Assembly (NCBI GenBank): GCA_030040915.1
Contig: JASHSI010000096.1
Span: 1 to 33,096, forward strand
Reading direction: 5' to 3'
Origin: Thermoplasmata archaeon
Lineage (GTDB): Archaea; Thermoplasmatota; Thermoplasmata; Lutacidiplasmatales; UBA184
DNA: 33,096 bases
The first letter of the stretch is position 1, and every line of letters starts with the position of its first letter. This document shows positions 8,788 to 17,164 of the stretch, in pieces. The notes under the pieces are model-generated. The model had not been told where the DNA came from, did not search any database, and saw nothing but the letters and a program-made list of their open reading frames with translations. The translations under genes and the position numbers were made by a program.

Positions 8788-9920
8788 GGGTCGGCGTCCG
8801 GGCCACCGGCATCGCCCGGTTCGGCAAGCGCCCGGAGCCGCTCGTCGAGCTCCTCGCCGAGGCGGGCTCCGCGGCCCTCGAGGCGGTCGGGCGAAAGCCG
8901 GTCGACCTGCTCGTCGTCGGCAGCATGGCGGCCGGGACGCTCGGGGAGACGGGCAACCTCGTGGCGGCCCTCTCCGACCTCCTCGGGTTCGAGTCGGTCG
9001 CCGGCTACCGCGTGGAATCGGCGAGCGCCACGGGGGCCGCCGCGGTGCACGCCGCCGCGCTCGCGATCGCGAGCGGGTTCTACCAGCGGGTGCTCGTCGT
9101 CGCTGGGGAGAAGATGACCGGCCGTCCGACCGCCGAGGTCGCGAGCGCGCTCGCCCGCTCCCTCGCCCCGGCCGAGGCGAAGGCGGGGGCCACGATGCCC
9201 GGGCTCGCCGCGCTCGTCGCCCAGCGCTATCTCGGGCGATTCGGGATCGCGGAGGAGGCCCTCGACCTCGTCTCGGTCCAGGCCCGCGCGACAGCGGCCC
9301 TCAATCCGAACGCCCAGTTCAGGACCCCGGTCGCGGCCGCCGAGGTCCGGGCGAGCCGCCCGATCGCGCTCCCGCTGCGGCTCCTTCACTGCTCGGCGGT
9401 GAGCGACGGGGCCGCCGCGGTGATCCTCGAGAAGGGGCCGGCGGAGGTCGAGATCACCGGCCTCGGCCAGTCGGTCGACGTGCTTTCGCTGGTCGATCGG
9501 TCGGACCTCACCACCTTCCGCGCCACCCGGGTCGCGGCCCAGCGGGCGTTCGCGCAGGCCCACACCAGCCCGAGGGCGGCGTCGTTCGCCGAGGTCCACG
9601 ACGCCTTCGCCCCGTTCGCGCTCATCGACCTCGAGGATGTCGGAATCTGCGGCCTCGGCGAGGCGGCAAACCTCTACCAGAGCGGCGCGACCGGCCCCGG
9701 CGGGAGGATCCCCGTCAATCCGTCCGGAGGGCTCCTCGGGCGCGGTCACCCCGTGGGAGCGTCCGGAATCGTGCAGATCGCCGAGGTCGCTCGGCAGCTC
9801 GCCGGGACGGCCGGCCCGATCCAGCTCCCCACCCGGCCGACGATCGGGATCGCCCAGTCGATCGGCGGTCTCGGGAGCCACAACTTCGTGACAGTGCTGG
9901 CGCGGGGAGCCGCGTCATGA
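8784..9920 (+). CDS. Thiolase (SCP-x-like acetyl-CoA acetyltransferase family), Ser in place of nucleophilic Cys
   Basis: Thiolase motifs PLRLLHCSAVSDGAAAV, AEVHDAF, NPSGGLLGRGHPVGASG. atga overlap with the hjc-like stop. VESASATGAAAVH where VEAACASGG is typical. Confidence 0.9.
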   Translation: MRVGVRATGIARFGKRPEPLVELLAEAGSAALEAVGRKPVDLLVVGSMAAGTLGETGNLVAALSDLLGFESVAGYRVESASATGAAAVHAAALAIASGFYQRVLVVAGEKMTGRPTAEVASALARSLAPAEAKAGATMPGLAALVAQRYLGRFGIAEEALDLVSVQARATAALNPNAQFRTPVAAAEVRASRPIALPLRLLHCSAVSDGAAAVILEKGPAEVEITGLGQSVDVLSLVDRSDLTTFRATRVAAQRAFAQAHTSPRAASFAEVHDAFAPFALIDLEDVGICGLGEAANLYQSGATGPGGRIPVNPSGGLLGRGHPVGASGIVQIAEVARQLAGTAGPIQLPTRPTIGIAQSIGGLGSHNFVTVLARGAAS

Positions 9921-10231
9921 CCGCTCCCGCCCTCCCCGACCTCGCCATCTCCCGGTGCGCGAGCTGCCACGGTCGCTTCCTGCCGAGACCCCGCCCCTGC
10001 CCACGGTGCGGATCCTCCGACGTCCAACCCGAGGCGGTCCCGCCGAACGGGGAGGTGCTCGCGGCGACCGAGATCCTCGCCCCGGCCACCGGCTTCGACG
10101 CGCCCCACCGGATCGCGCTCGTCGGCCTCGCCGAGGACGTGCGGGTCCTCGCCGAGGTGCGCGGACCCCAGCTCCCGAAGGTCGGATCGGTCGTCGCCGT
10201 GCGCGCCGAAGGGGATCGCTATTTCGTGTAG
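9917..10231 (+). CDS. DUF35 OB-fold/zinc-ribbon protein, thiolase partner
   Basis: CASCHGRFLPRPRPCPRCGS rubredoxin-like ribbon followed by an OB-like domain. Overlaps the thiolase stop (atga). Confidence 0.88.
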   Translation: MTAPALPDLAISRCASCHGRFLPRPRPCPRCGSSDVQPEAVPPNGEVLAATEILAPATGFDAPHRIALVGLAEDVRVLAEVRGPQLPKVGSVVAVRAEGDRYFV

Positions 10232-10260
10232 GGTCGAGCCCCGGACCTGCCCTATCTGAA

Positions 10261-10374
10261 CGCGGGGAGGGGGAATCTCCGGGCCGCGGATGGTCCGCGG
10301 CCCCTTTGAACCCCCGAGGTGAAACCACCACTGGATTAGCAATCCAGCGCCTTGCCGGGCTGGGCCATCCCCGC
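10261..10374 (-). tRNA. tRNA-Ser(GCU) with a predicted 30-nt intron in the T-loop
   Basis: Minus strand: acceptor GCGGGGA/TCCCCGC, D-arm GCC/GGC, anticodon arm CTGGA-TTGCTAA-TCCAG, long variable arm GGTG-GTTT-CACC, T-stem GGGGG/CCCCC. The T-loop is interrupted. Discriminator G; CCA not encoded. Confidence 0.88.
10275..10304 (-). other. Predicted tRNA intron (between T-loop positions 59 and 60)
   Basis: Minus strand GGGGCCGCGGACCATCCGCGGCCCGGAGAT, with a perfect 10-bp hairpin GGGCCGCGGA/TCCGCGGCCC. Removal restores the 7-nt loop TTCAAAT. Confidence 0.72.
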
Positions 10375-10398
10375 GCGGCGCGGCGATTGGCGCCCCGT

Positions 10399-10407
10399 CC
10401 TTAAGCT
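10399..10407 (-). promoter_or_regulatory. TATA-like element for tRNA-Ser
   Basis: A/T-richer aagcttaag about 26-28 nt upstream of the predicted tRNA 5' end. Confidence 0.4.
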
Positions 10408-10463
10408 TGGTGTGGGCGGGCTCGGCCCGGCGTGGCGGACGGGCGCGCCGCCCGTGCGCCTCG

Positions 10464-11411
10464 CTAGGCGGGCGCCTTGGTCGGAGGGGCCGGAGGCTTC
10501 GGAGGCGGAGGGAACAATCGCACCTTGAGGAACCCCACCATCATCTCCCACGCGGCCTCGGCCTTCGGCAGGTCGTACGCTCCGAGGTCCCGGGAAAGGA
10601 AGTGGTGGCCCACGTCCCCGGCGTCGAACGAGGCGAACAGCTCCGCGGGGAGCCCGGCCGACAGCTGGTCTCGGGCGCGTCCGGCCAGGCGGTCGGCGCT
10701 TCCCGCGACGAAGAGCGTCGGAGCGGAGATGAGCCGGACCGATTCGGCGGGCTGGACGGGGGCGGGGTAGGCGAGCACGAGCCCGGAGAGCTTCTGCTCC
10801 TGGGAGGCGAGGAGGAGCGCGAGGGTCCCCCCGTAGGAGAGACCGACTAGCGCGGACTTTTCGGAGTCGACCATGGGGGCCCCCCGGAGGAACGTGAGCG
10901 CGTCGGCGTAGAGCTGGAGGAGCCGCACCACGGTGGGGGAGTCGGCCCGGACCCCCCGGCCACGGGCGCCCCAGCGGAGGGAGAATTGGTCCCGCGGTCC
11001 GAGGAGCGGGGTCCGGTCGAGGTCCGGCAGGAGGACCTCGAACCCTTCGCGCGCGTACCGGATCCCGGCGTCGAGCACCGACGTCGTGAGCCCGTACACC
11101 TCGGGCGTCACGAGCACCGCGGGATGGCGGACGATCCGCGTCGGGGAGAGCAGTACCGCCGGCGCCTTCCCCGCGGGGAGGGCCGTGGTCGGGAACCAGA
11201 CCCGCTCGCTGCGGTACGGCGGGAGCGGGGCCCCGGGTCCCGCGGAGCTCCCGATCCAGGCCTTGTTGAGGAAATCGATCACGCAGAGCTTGAACCGCTC
11301 GCGCGAGAGGACGATGACCGCCTGGCGCTTGCCGCAGATGTCGCAGACCCCGATGACCCCGCTCCCGTACTCGGCGTGCGGTTGGTCCAGGAGGAGGTCG
11401 GCGTCGGTCAT
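10464..11411 (-). CDS. Dienelactone-hydrolase-like alpha/beta hydrolase with N-terminal CxxC extension
   Basis: Nucleophile elbow GLSYGG, Asp in APTLFVAGSADRL, His in GDVGHHF. N-terminus GVCDICGKRQAV...KLCVIDF. Confidence 0.8.
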   Translation of the reverse strand: MTDADLLLDQPHAEYGSGVIGVCDICGKRQAVIVLSRERFKLCVIDFLNKAWIGSSAGPGAPLPPYRSERVWFPTTALPAGKAPAVLLSPTRIVRHPAVLVTPEVYGLTTSVLDAGIRYAREGFEVLLPDLDRTPLLGPRDQFSLRWGARGRGVRADSPTVVRLLQLYADALTFLRGAPMVDSEKSALVGLSYGGTLALLLASQEQKLSGLVLAYPAPVQPAESVRLISAPTLFVAGSADRLAGRARDQLSAGLPAELFASFDAGDVGHHFLSRDLGAYDLPKAEAAWEMMVGFLKVRLFPPPPKPPAPPTKAPA

Positions 11412-11839
11412 CGGGTGCGACGGGGCGAGCCCCGCCGGCGAACCACCGACGGCGCGTTCTTAACCGTTTTCGGACGCCGACCTCCCTCGAGGGCGAGGCG
11501 GCGAACCCCGCGCGGCCGGAGGGTGCGGAGACCGCGCTCGGCCAAACGCTCGAGCAGCGCCCGGTCCGCGGTGAGCACGACCGCCCGTCGTCGGATCGCT
11601 GCGTCGAGCACCCCCTCGTCGCCGCGCCGCCGGGTCGACACGCATGGATAGCGCCGGGCGAGCGCGAGGGCGGCGTACGCGCCGGCCACGCCTTGCTGAA
11701 CGAGCCGTTCGAGCTCCCCGATGACGCTCGACGCGGTCGCGAGCCGGGCCCCGGGTAGTACCGCGTCGACCGCCGATTCCAGTCGGAGCGGGCTCGCCAA
11801 CGGAAGGAACCAGCCGTTGGTGTCGACGAGGACCACCAC
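11408..11839 (-). CDS. PIN-domain protein, FCF1/VapC9-like
   Basis: MVVLVDTNGWFLP...ASSVIGELERL...DEGVLDAAIRRRAVVLTADRALLERL PIN acidic motifs. atga overlap with the downstream hydrolase. Confidence 0.82.
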   Translation of the reverse strand: MVVLVDTNGWFLPLASPLRLESAVDAVLPGARLATASSVIGELERLVQQGVAGAYAALALARRYPCVSTRRRGDEGVLDAAIRRRAVVLTADRALLERLAERGLRTLRPRGVRRLALEGGRRPKTVKNAPSVVRRRGSPRRTR

Positions 11840-11852
11840 GGGTCCGTCGGGT

Positions 11853-13445
11853 TCAGCTCTTCGATAGGACGATCCCGAGCGCCTCGCGGTCGTGGACCTC
11901 CCCTCCGGTCCTCTGTCGGAGGACGTAGCGCTGGGCCTTCTGGTTCGCCGTCTTCGGGATCTCGTTGACGAAGACGAGGTAGCGCGGCACCATGAAGAAC
12001 GGAAGCTCCCGGGCGGCGAACTCGAACAGCTCGATCGGGGTGGCGGTGGCCCCGGGCTTCAGCTGGACGAACGCCTTGACGTCCTCCTCCCCGAGGGGGG
12101 AGGGTACGCCGACGACGACGGACTCGAAGACCGCGGGGTGCCGGTTGAGCGCGCTCTCGACGTCGTACGGGGCGAGGTTCTCCCCGCGCCGGCGGATGAC
12201 GTCCTTCTTCCGGTCGACGAAATAGTAGTAGCCGTCGGCGTCCCGGGTCACGTAGTCGCCGGTGTGGAACCAGAGGTTCTGCCACGCCCGGACCGTCTCC
12301 TCCGGCTTGCGGTGATAGCCCAGGAACATCGTGAATGGCTCGCGCGGCCGCACGATGAGCTCCCCGCGCTCGCCCGGGGCGATCGGCCGGTCAAGGTCGT
12401 CGACGACGTCCGCTTCGACGAACCCGAGCGGGGTGCCGATCGAGCCGCGGCGGATCGCGTCCGGGGGGTTCATCAGGGTCGTGCAGCCACACTCCGTCAT
12501 GCCGTAGAGCTCGATGATCGTGAGGTCGAAGCGCCGCTCGAACTCGTTCCAGATGCCCGCGGACGTCCCGGCGGTCAGCGCGGTGCGGACCCGGTGGGTC
12601 CGGTCGGTCGGCCGCTCGGGCTGCTTGTAGAGGACATTGATCATCGCGATGAGGAGCGAGACGTGCGTCGCCCCGACCTCCTTCGCCGTCGACCAGTAGG
12701 TGGAGGCGTGGAAGCGCTCGTCGAACGCCGCCGTGAGGTCGAACAGCATCGCCGTCAGCGCCGTCATCTCCTGGGCGTTGCAGTGGAAGAGCGGCAGGGC
12801 GCTGAACAGGAGGGAGTCCGGGGCGAGGCGGCTCCTCGATCCGATCTCCCGGGGCGTGCGCAACACCTTCTCGTGCGGGATCAGGGCGCCTTTGGGGGGG
12901 CCGGTCGTCCCGCTCGTGTAGAGGATGGCGCACGGCTCGAACGGCTTCGGCGAATCCGTAGGCGGCGCTCGGTCCGACGATTCAAGCTCGGAGAATCGCC
13001 GGACCGTCCTCGCCGGTTCGAGGGGGGCGTCTCCGGCCGGCACGACCCACTCCACCGGGGTGGCGTCCGTGGGGCGGGCGGGGGCGTACGCCCCCCAAAG
13101 GCGTTGGTCGACCACGACCCCCTTCGGCTCGGCGTCCGAGAGCTCGTAGCGCAGGAGCTCCCCCTTGAGGGCCGTGTTCAGCGGGACGAGGGTCACCTGG
13201 GCCTTCGCCGCCCCGAACCAGAGCGCCACGAACTCGGGCGTGTTGAACAGGAGGGCGGCCACCCGGTCGCCCTTCGCGAGCCCGGCCGATAGGAGCCCCG
13301 CAGCGACCCGGTCGGTCCGCTGGTCGAGCTCCGCGTAGGAGATCGTCGTCCCGCCGAACCGGAACACCGGGCGGTCACCGTTCTTGGCGGCCTTCGCTCG
13401 GACCAAGCTCGCGAGGTCGTGGTACTCCTCGCCCGGGTCGAGCAT
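11853..13445 (-). CDS. Acyl-CoA ligase / AMP-binding synthetase (CaiC-like)
   Basis: AMP-binding motif ILYTSGTTGPPKGALIPH, ELYGMTECG, WFHTGDYVTRDADGYYYFVDRKKDVIRRRGENLAP. Confidence 0.95.
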   Translation of the reverse strand: MLDPGEEYHDLASLVRAKAAKNGDRPVFRFGGTTISYAELDQRTDRVAAGLLSAGLAKGDRVAALLFNTPEFVALWFGAAKAQVTLVPLNTALKGELLRYELSDAEPKGVVVDQRLWGAYAPARPTDATPVEWVVPAGDAPLEPARTVRRFSELESSDRAPPTDSPKPFEPCAILYTSGTTGPPKGALIPHEKVLRTPREIGSRSRLAPDSLLFSALPLFHCNAQEMTALTAMLFDLTAAFDERFHASTYWSTAKEVGATHVSLLIAMINVLYKQPERPTDRTHRVRTALTAGTSAGIWNEFERRFDLTIIELYGMTECGCTTLMNPPDAIRRGSIGTPLGFVEADVVDDLDRPIAPGERGELIVRPREPFTMFLGYHRKPEETVRAWQNLWFHTGDYVTRDADGYYYFVDRKKDVIRRRGENLAPYDVESALNRHPAVFESVVVGVPSPLGEEDVKAFVQLKPGATATPIELFEFAARELPFFMVPRYLVFVNEIPKTANQKAQRYVLRQRTGGEVHDREALGIVLSKS

Positions 13446-13471
13446 CGGTCGTTTCCGAGGGGGTCGGAGCC

Positions 13472-13476
13472 TATAG
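13472..13476 (-). promoter_or_regulatory. TATA-like tatag upstream of acyl-CoA ligase
   Basis: About 28 nt upstream of the ATG at 13445. Confidence 0.45.
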
Positions 13477-13574
13477 CGTTCGCTCGGGACCGCACCTCCG
13501 TTCGGGGGGGCCCGCCGAGCGCGCGGGCCCGAGGAGCGGACGGGCGCGGGGACTCGGAGGTGGGCTTCTTCCGC

Positions 13575-14978
13575 CTACGGTCGGGGGCGCCGGCGGGCGT
13601 ACCCGACGGCCGCGATCGCCGCGACCGATCCGATCGCGAGCATCGCGACGAGCGTGAGCGCGAACCCGCTCAGGCGGACCGAGCCGACCGCCGTCCCGCT
13701 TCCCGGTGTGCGGGCGGTCGGGGGGTTCGAGACGGAGTGGCCGCTCGAGGAGCCGGGAGTCGATGTCCCGGTCCCGCCGGTCCCTGTCGAGGAGGTGGAC
13801 GTGCCGCCCGTGCTCGTCGGGGTGCCCGAGTTGCTGCCTGAGTTCGAGGTGGTGCCGGCGCCCGTCGACGTGGTCGAGCCACCGATCGACGTCGGTCCGG
13901 TCACCCCGATCGAGCCCGAGGTTGTCGTGCCGCTCGAGCCCCCGCTGCCCGTCGAGGGGGCCGCCGCGTGCTCGGCGTACACCTGGTCGACCGGCTGGCC
14001 GATCGCCCCGAACCCTGGTCGCGACTGAACCGACCAGTTCGCGGTGGCGCCCTGGAAGAGGTCCGATCCGACCGCCGTCATGAAGAGGTCGTCGTCGAAG
14101 TTGAAGGGGCCCCGGTAGCGCACCGCGATCCTCAGGCTGGTCGCGTTCGCGGTCGTGTTCCTCGGGCCCAGATTGCGGCCGTAGACCGATTCGTCCCCCG
14201 ACCGGTTGACCATGCCGACCCAACCGCGGCCCATCCCCGACGTGCCCACGGAATAGGTGTCGTTCCATCCCCCGGTGGCGGTGAACGACGCGCTGTCGTT
14301 CCAGCTGCCGGCGGACGAGACGTTCCACGGGACGAGCCCGAGCGGCGTCGCGAACGCGATCGTGTAGTAGGAGGTCTCGTTCTCCTCGAAGGAATACGAG
14401 AAGTTGTACGAGCCATTGTTCGAGCCCCAGTACCCGCTACGGTTGTACGAGGCGGCGTAGGCCTCGCCCAGCGTAAGGGTCTGGCTTCCCTGGGCGCTCG
14501 CGTTCGTGACGCCAAGCGCCGAGGTCGCGCTCCCGTTCTCGTAGACGCTGGCCTGGGTCGTCAGGTTCAGGAACTGCGTCTCGAGAGAGGTGCCCGAGTA
14601 GTTGTACGACCACTCGGACTGCGGGCTCGTGCAGTTCGGTTGGCATACCACGTAGACCAACGACGCGTTCACCCACTGCTGTCCCTCGAGCTGGGTCGTG
14701 TTCGCGGAGGTGTTCGTGGCGGTGATCTGCTCCTCGACGCCATAGAACAGCTCGACGGATCGGTTCGCGCTGTAGAAACGGCCGTAGGCGACGGCCGAGC
14801 TGTTGTTGTACCAATACTGGGAACCGGATGCCCAGTGCTGCGGTGACGAGGCGCCCGCAGCCAGAGGGGTCGCCTGCGCAGCCATCCCTGAGAGCAGGAG
14901 CACCGCGAGCGTCCCGACGGTCGTCGCTATTCCGGCGAATGTGCCTCGGCGCCCGATGGCGGACCCGAACGGCTTCAT
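13575..14978 (-). CDS. Secreted, N-glycosylation-sequon-rich surface protein with Ser/Thr-rich stalk and C-terminal TM anchor
   Basis: N-terminal signal (FAGIATTVGTLAVLLLSGMAAQA), many N-x-S/T sites, Ser/Thr/Gly-rich stalk, C-terminal TM LSGFALTLVAMLAIGSVAAIAAVGYARRRPRP. Confidence 0.85.
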   Translation of the reverse strand: MKPFGSAIGRRGTFAGIATTVGTLAVLLLSGMAAQATPLAAGASSPQHWASGSQYWYNNSSAVAYGRFYSANRSVELFYGVEEQITATNTSANTTQLEGQQWVNASLVYVVCQPNCTSPQSEWSYNYSGTSLETQFLNLTTQASVYENGSATSALGVTNASAQGSQTLTLGEAYAASYNRSGYWGSNNGSYNFSYSFEENETSYYTIAFATPLGLVPWNVSSAGSWNDSASFTATGGWNDTYSVGTSGMGRGWVGMVNRSGDESVYGRNLGPRNTTANATSLRIAVRYRGPFNFDDDLFMTAVGSDLFQGATANWSVQSRPGFGAIGQPVDQVYAEHAAAPSTGSGGSSGTTTSGSIGVTGPTSIGGSTTSTGAGTTSNSGSNSGTPTSTGGTSTSSTGTGGTGTSTPGSSSGHSVSNPPTARTPGSGTAVGSVRLSGFALTLVAMLAIGSVAAIAAVGYARRRPRP

Positions 14979-15128
14979 GGGTTCCCGGGAACGACTCCAC
15001 TATGCTACATAACGTCACGTCTGGTCCATTCCGAGCACGGGCCGAGGGGGCGCCGGTCGTCCCGCATCCCCCCTCGGGGAAGGCGATCGACCCGCCGGCT
15101 CATACGCCCCTCCCACTACCATCGGCGG

Positions 15129-15608
15129 ATGACTCGACGGGGCGAACCGATACGCACGGATGCGCCGGCCGTGGCCGAGCTCGCGGCGGGGGGCCTCCTG
15201 TACGATCCCGCGACCGGAGAGGTCCTGGCCCTCCACGTCGCCGCCGAGGACCGGTGGGGCTTCCCGAAGGGACACGTGGAGCCCGGTGAGTCGGCCCGGG
15301 AGGCGGCCCGTCGGGAGATCGCGGAGGAGACCGGGATCGAGACGCTCGTGTTCGAGCGCGAGCTCGCCGAGGTCCACTACCGCTTCTACAACCCATCGCG
15401 CGAACGGAACGTGTTCAAGACCGTCGTGTACTGGCAGGTCCGAACGGCACGGGCCCCCCTCCGTCTGGAGACGATCTTCGACCGGGCCGAATGGGCGGAA
15501 CCCCGGGCGCTCGTCGATCGCCTCGCCTACGATACGGATCGCACGGTGGTCCAGGAATTCCTGAGGGAGACCCCACGACCCCCGCCGGCCCGGCCCGCCG
15601 GGAAATAG
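15129..15608 (+). CDS. Nudix hydrolase (Ap4A hydrolase-like)
   Basis: Nudix box GHVEPGESAREAARREIAEETGI (GX5EX7REUXEEXGU). Confidence 0.93.
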   Translation: MTRRGEPIRTDAPAVAELAAGGLLYDPATGEVLALHVAAEDRWGFPKGHVEPGESAREAARREIAEETGIETLVFERELAEVHYRFYNPSRERNVFKTVVYWQVRTARAPLRLETIFDRAEWAEPRALVDRLAYDTDRTVVQEFLRETPRPPPARPAGK

Positions 15609-15657
15609 GTTGGCCCGGGGACCCGAGGTCCCCGGGCGTGCGGCGACGTGGTGGTCC

Positions 15658-16998
15658 TTAGTTGGGCCCGGCCCCCCCCGGGGCCGGCGCGGGGCGCCGC
15701 GGGCGGCGCACGAGCGCTACCGCGACCCCGACCGCGAAGACCACGATGACGGCCGCCACGACGAACAATCCGATGTACGAGCCGACCCCGGTGGTCGACG
15801 TCGCGCCCCCGCCGCAGCCGTTCACGAGGCAGTTGCTCTGGGCCTGCGCGTACTGCGGGCTCTCCGGCTGGGCCTGAACGGTCTCGTCGCTGCCCGGCGG
15901 GCTCTGGCCGCCCGACGCGACCCCGGTCCCGGTCGCCACGCTGGTCGCCCCAAGGGTGGTGCTGCCGACCCCGACCGAGGCGGACGCCGCGGCGAAGACC
16001 ACGTGGTGGTGGCCGCGCGCGATCGAGAGGTCCATCGCGGAGAGCGTCGCCTGGCCGAGCGCGAACTCGTACGGCGCGTAGGCCGCCGTGCTCGAGGCGA
16101 ACAGATCGCTCGCGCCGCTCGTCACGAAGAGACCGTCCCCGAAGGCGAACGGGCCGAGGTAGCCGACGACGACGACCGTGACGTTCGCGCCGTTCGCGAG
16201 CGTCAGGTTGCCGAGGTCGCGCCCGTTGACGGACTCGCTCCCCGAGCGGTTCAGTTGGCCACTGGCGTTGCCCGATTGCGAGCCCGAGACGCCCTGGAGG
16301 CTGTCCGAGTGCGCGTAGGTGGTCGTCCAGCCGCCGCTCGCGCTGAACGCGCTCGTCGAGTTCCAGCTGTCCCCCTTCGAGACGTTCCACGGGGCGATCC
16401 CGAGTGCCGGCGTGAACACGACCGCCATCTGAGCGCTCTCGGTCACGTTGAGCGTCCCGCTCGCTCCCGCATGGGACCCGCGCGCGATCGAGTAGGACTC
16501 GTCGAGCGCCCCAAGGCTCGAGACCGAGGCGTCCGAGATGCCGAGCGCGGAGACCGCCGTCGAGGTCCCGCCGAAGCCGCTCGTGCGCTCGTAGACGGTC
16601 GCGTTGTCCGTCAGGTTGACGAACGCCGTCTGCTGCTCGTGGGCCCGCAGGGTGAGGTTCGCGGTCGCGTTCGGGCTCGTGCAGTTCGGCCGGCAGTACT
16701 CGGCGAAGTAGCTCACGCCGATGGTCCGAACGCCCTCGATCTCCTGGGTCGTGGCGCTCGTGTTCGTCTCCGTGATGACGACCTGCCATCCGAAGTAGGC
16801 CTTCGAGGTGTACGTCCCGTCCAAGAACTGGACCGAGGTGTTCGACCAGTGCTGGGCGCCGTACGCCCACTCCTGGGGCGCGCCCCCGCTCGTCGCGGTG
16901 GTCGGCGCCGCGTCGAGACCCGGTGCGATCACCGGGAGGACGAGCGCCGTAAGCACCACCAAGCTCGCCACGGTCAACATTCGCCGATGTCCGTGCAT
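15658..16998 (-). CDS. Secreted surface protein, paralogue of 13575..14978
   Basis: Signal peptide, C-terminal TM (GLFVVAAVIVVFAVGVAVALVRRPRR). Shared motifs ETNTSATTQEIEG, CRPNCTSP, PALGIAPWNVSKGDSWNSTSAFSASGGW, NRSGSESVNGRDLG. Confidence 0.85.
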   Translation of the reverse strand: MHGHRRMLTVASLVVLTALVLPVIAPGLDAAPTTATSGGAPQEWAYGAQHWSNTSVQFLDGTYTSKAYFGWQVVITETNTSATTQEIEGVRTIGVSYFAEYCRPNCTSPNATANLTLRAHEQQTAFVNLTDNATVYERTSGFGGTSTAVSALGISDASVSSLGALDESYSIARGSHAGASGTLNVTESAQMAVVFTPALGIAPWNVSKGDSWNSTSAFSASGGWTTTYAHSDSLQGVSGSQSGNASGQLNRSGSESVNGRDLGNLTLANGANVTVVVVGYLGPFAFGDGLFVTSGASDLFASSTAAYAPYEFALGQATLSAMDLSIARGHHHVVFAAASASVGVGSTTLGATSVATGTGVASGGQSPPGSDETVQAQPESPQYAQAQSNCLVNGCGGGATSTTGVGSYIGLFVVAAVIVVFAVGVAVALVRRPRRPAPAPGGAGPN

Positions 16999-17164
16999 CG
17001 TCGTTCTTCCCTCCTTCGGCGGCCGACTCGGTCGCCGCCTCGAACTCCGGGCGTCGGGTATTTCAACGGACGTTCCGCGAACGGCGGGGCATTCGGTACC
17101 GCATGTTACGCCGTGGCGCCACGTTCCGGGCGATGCCTACTTGAACGAACCGAACCGGTTCGGG

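Noticed and set aside
10274-10310. tRNA-Ser insertion interpreted as a pseudogene-making disruption
   Set aside because: All other arms are intact, the insert is a clean hairpin, and BHB-style removal restores a perfect TTCAAAT loop.
11408-11839. VapBC toxin-antitoxin module
   Set aside because: No small antitoxin ORF adjacent; the sequence looks more like an archaeal FCF1-type PIN protein.
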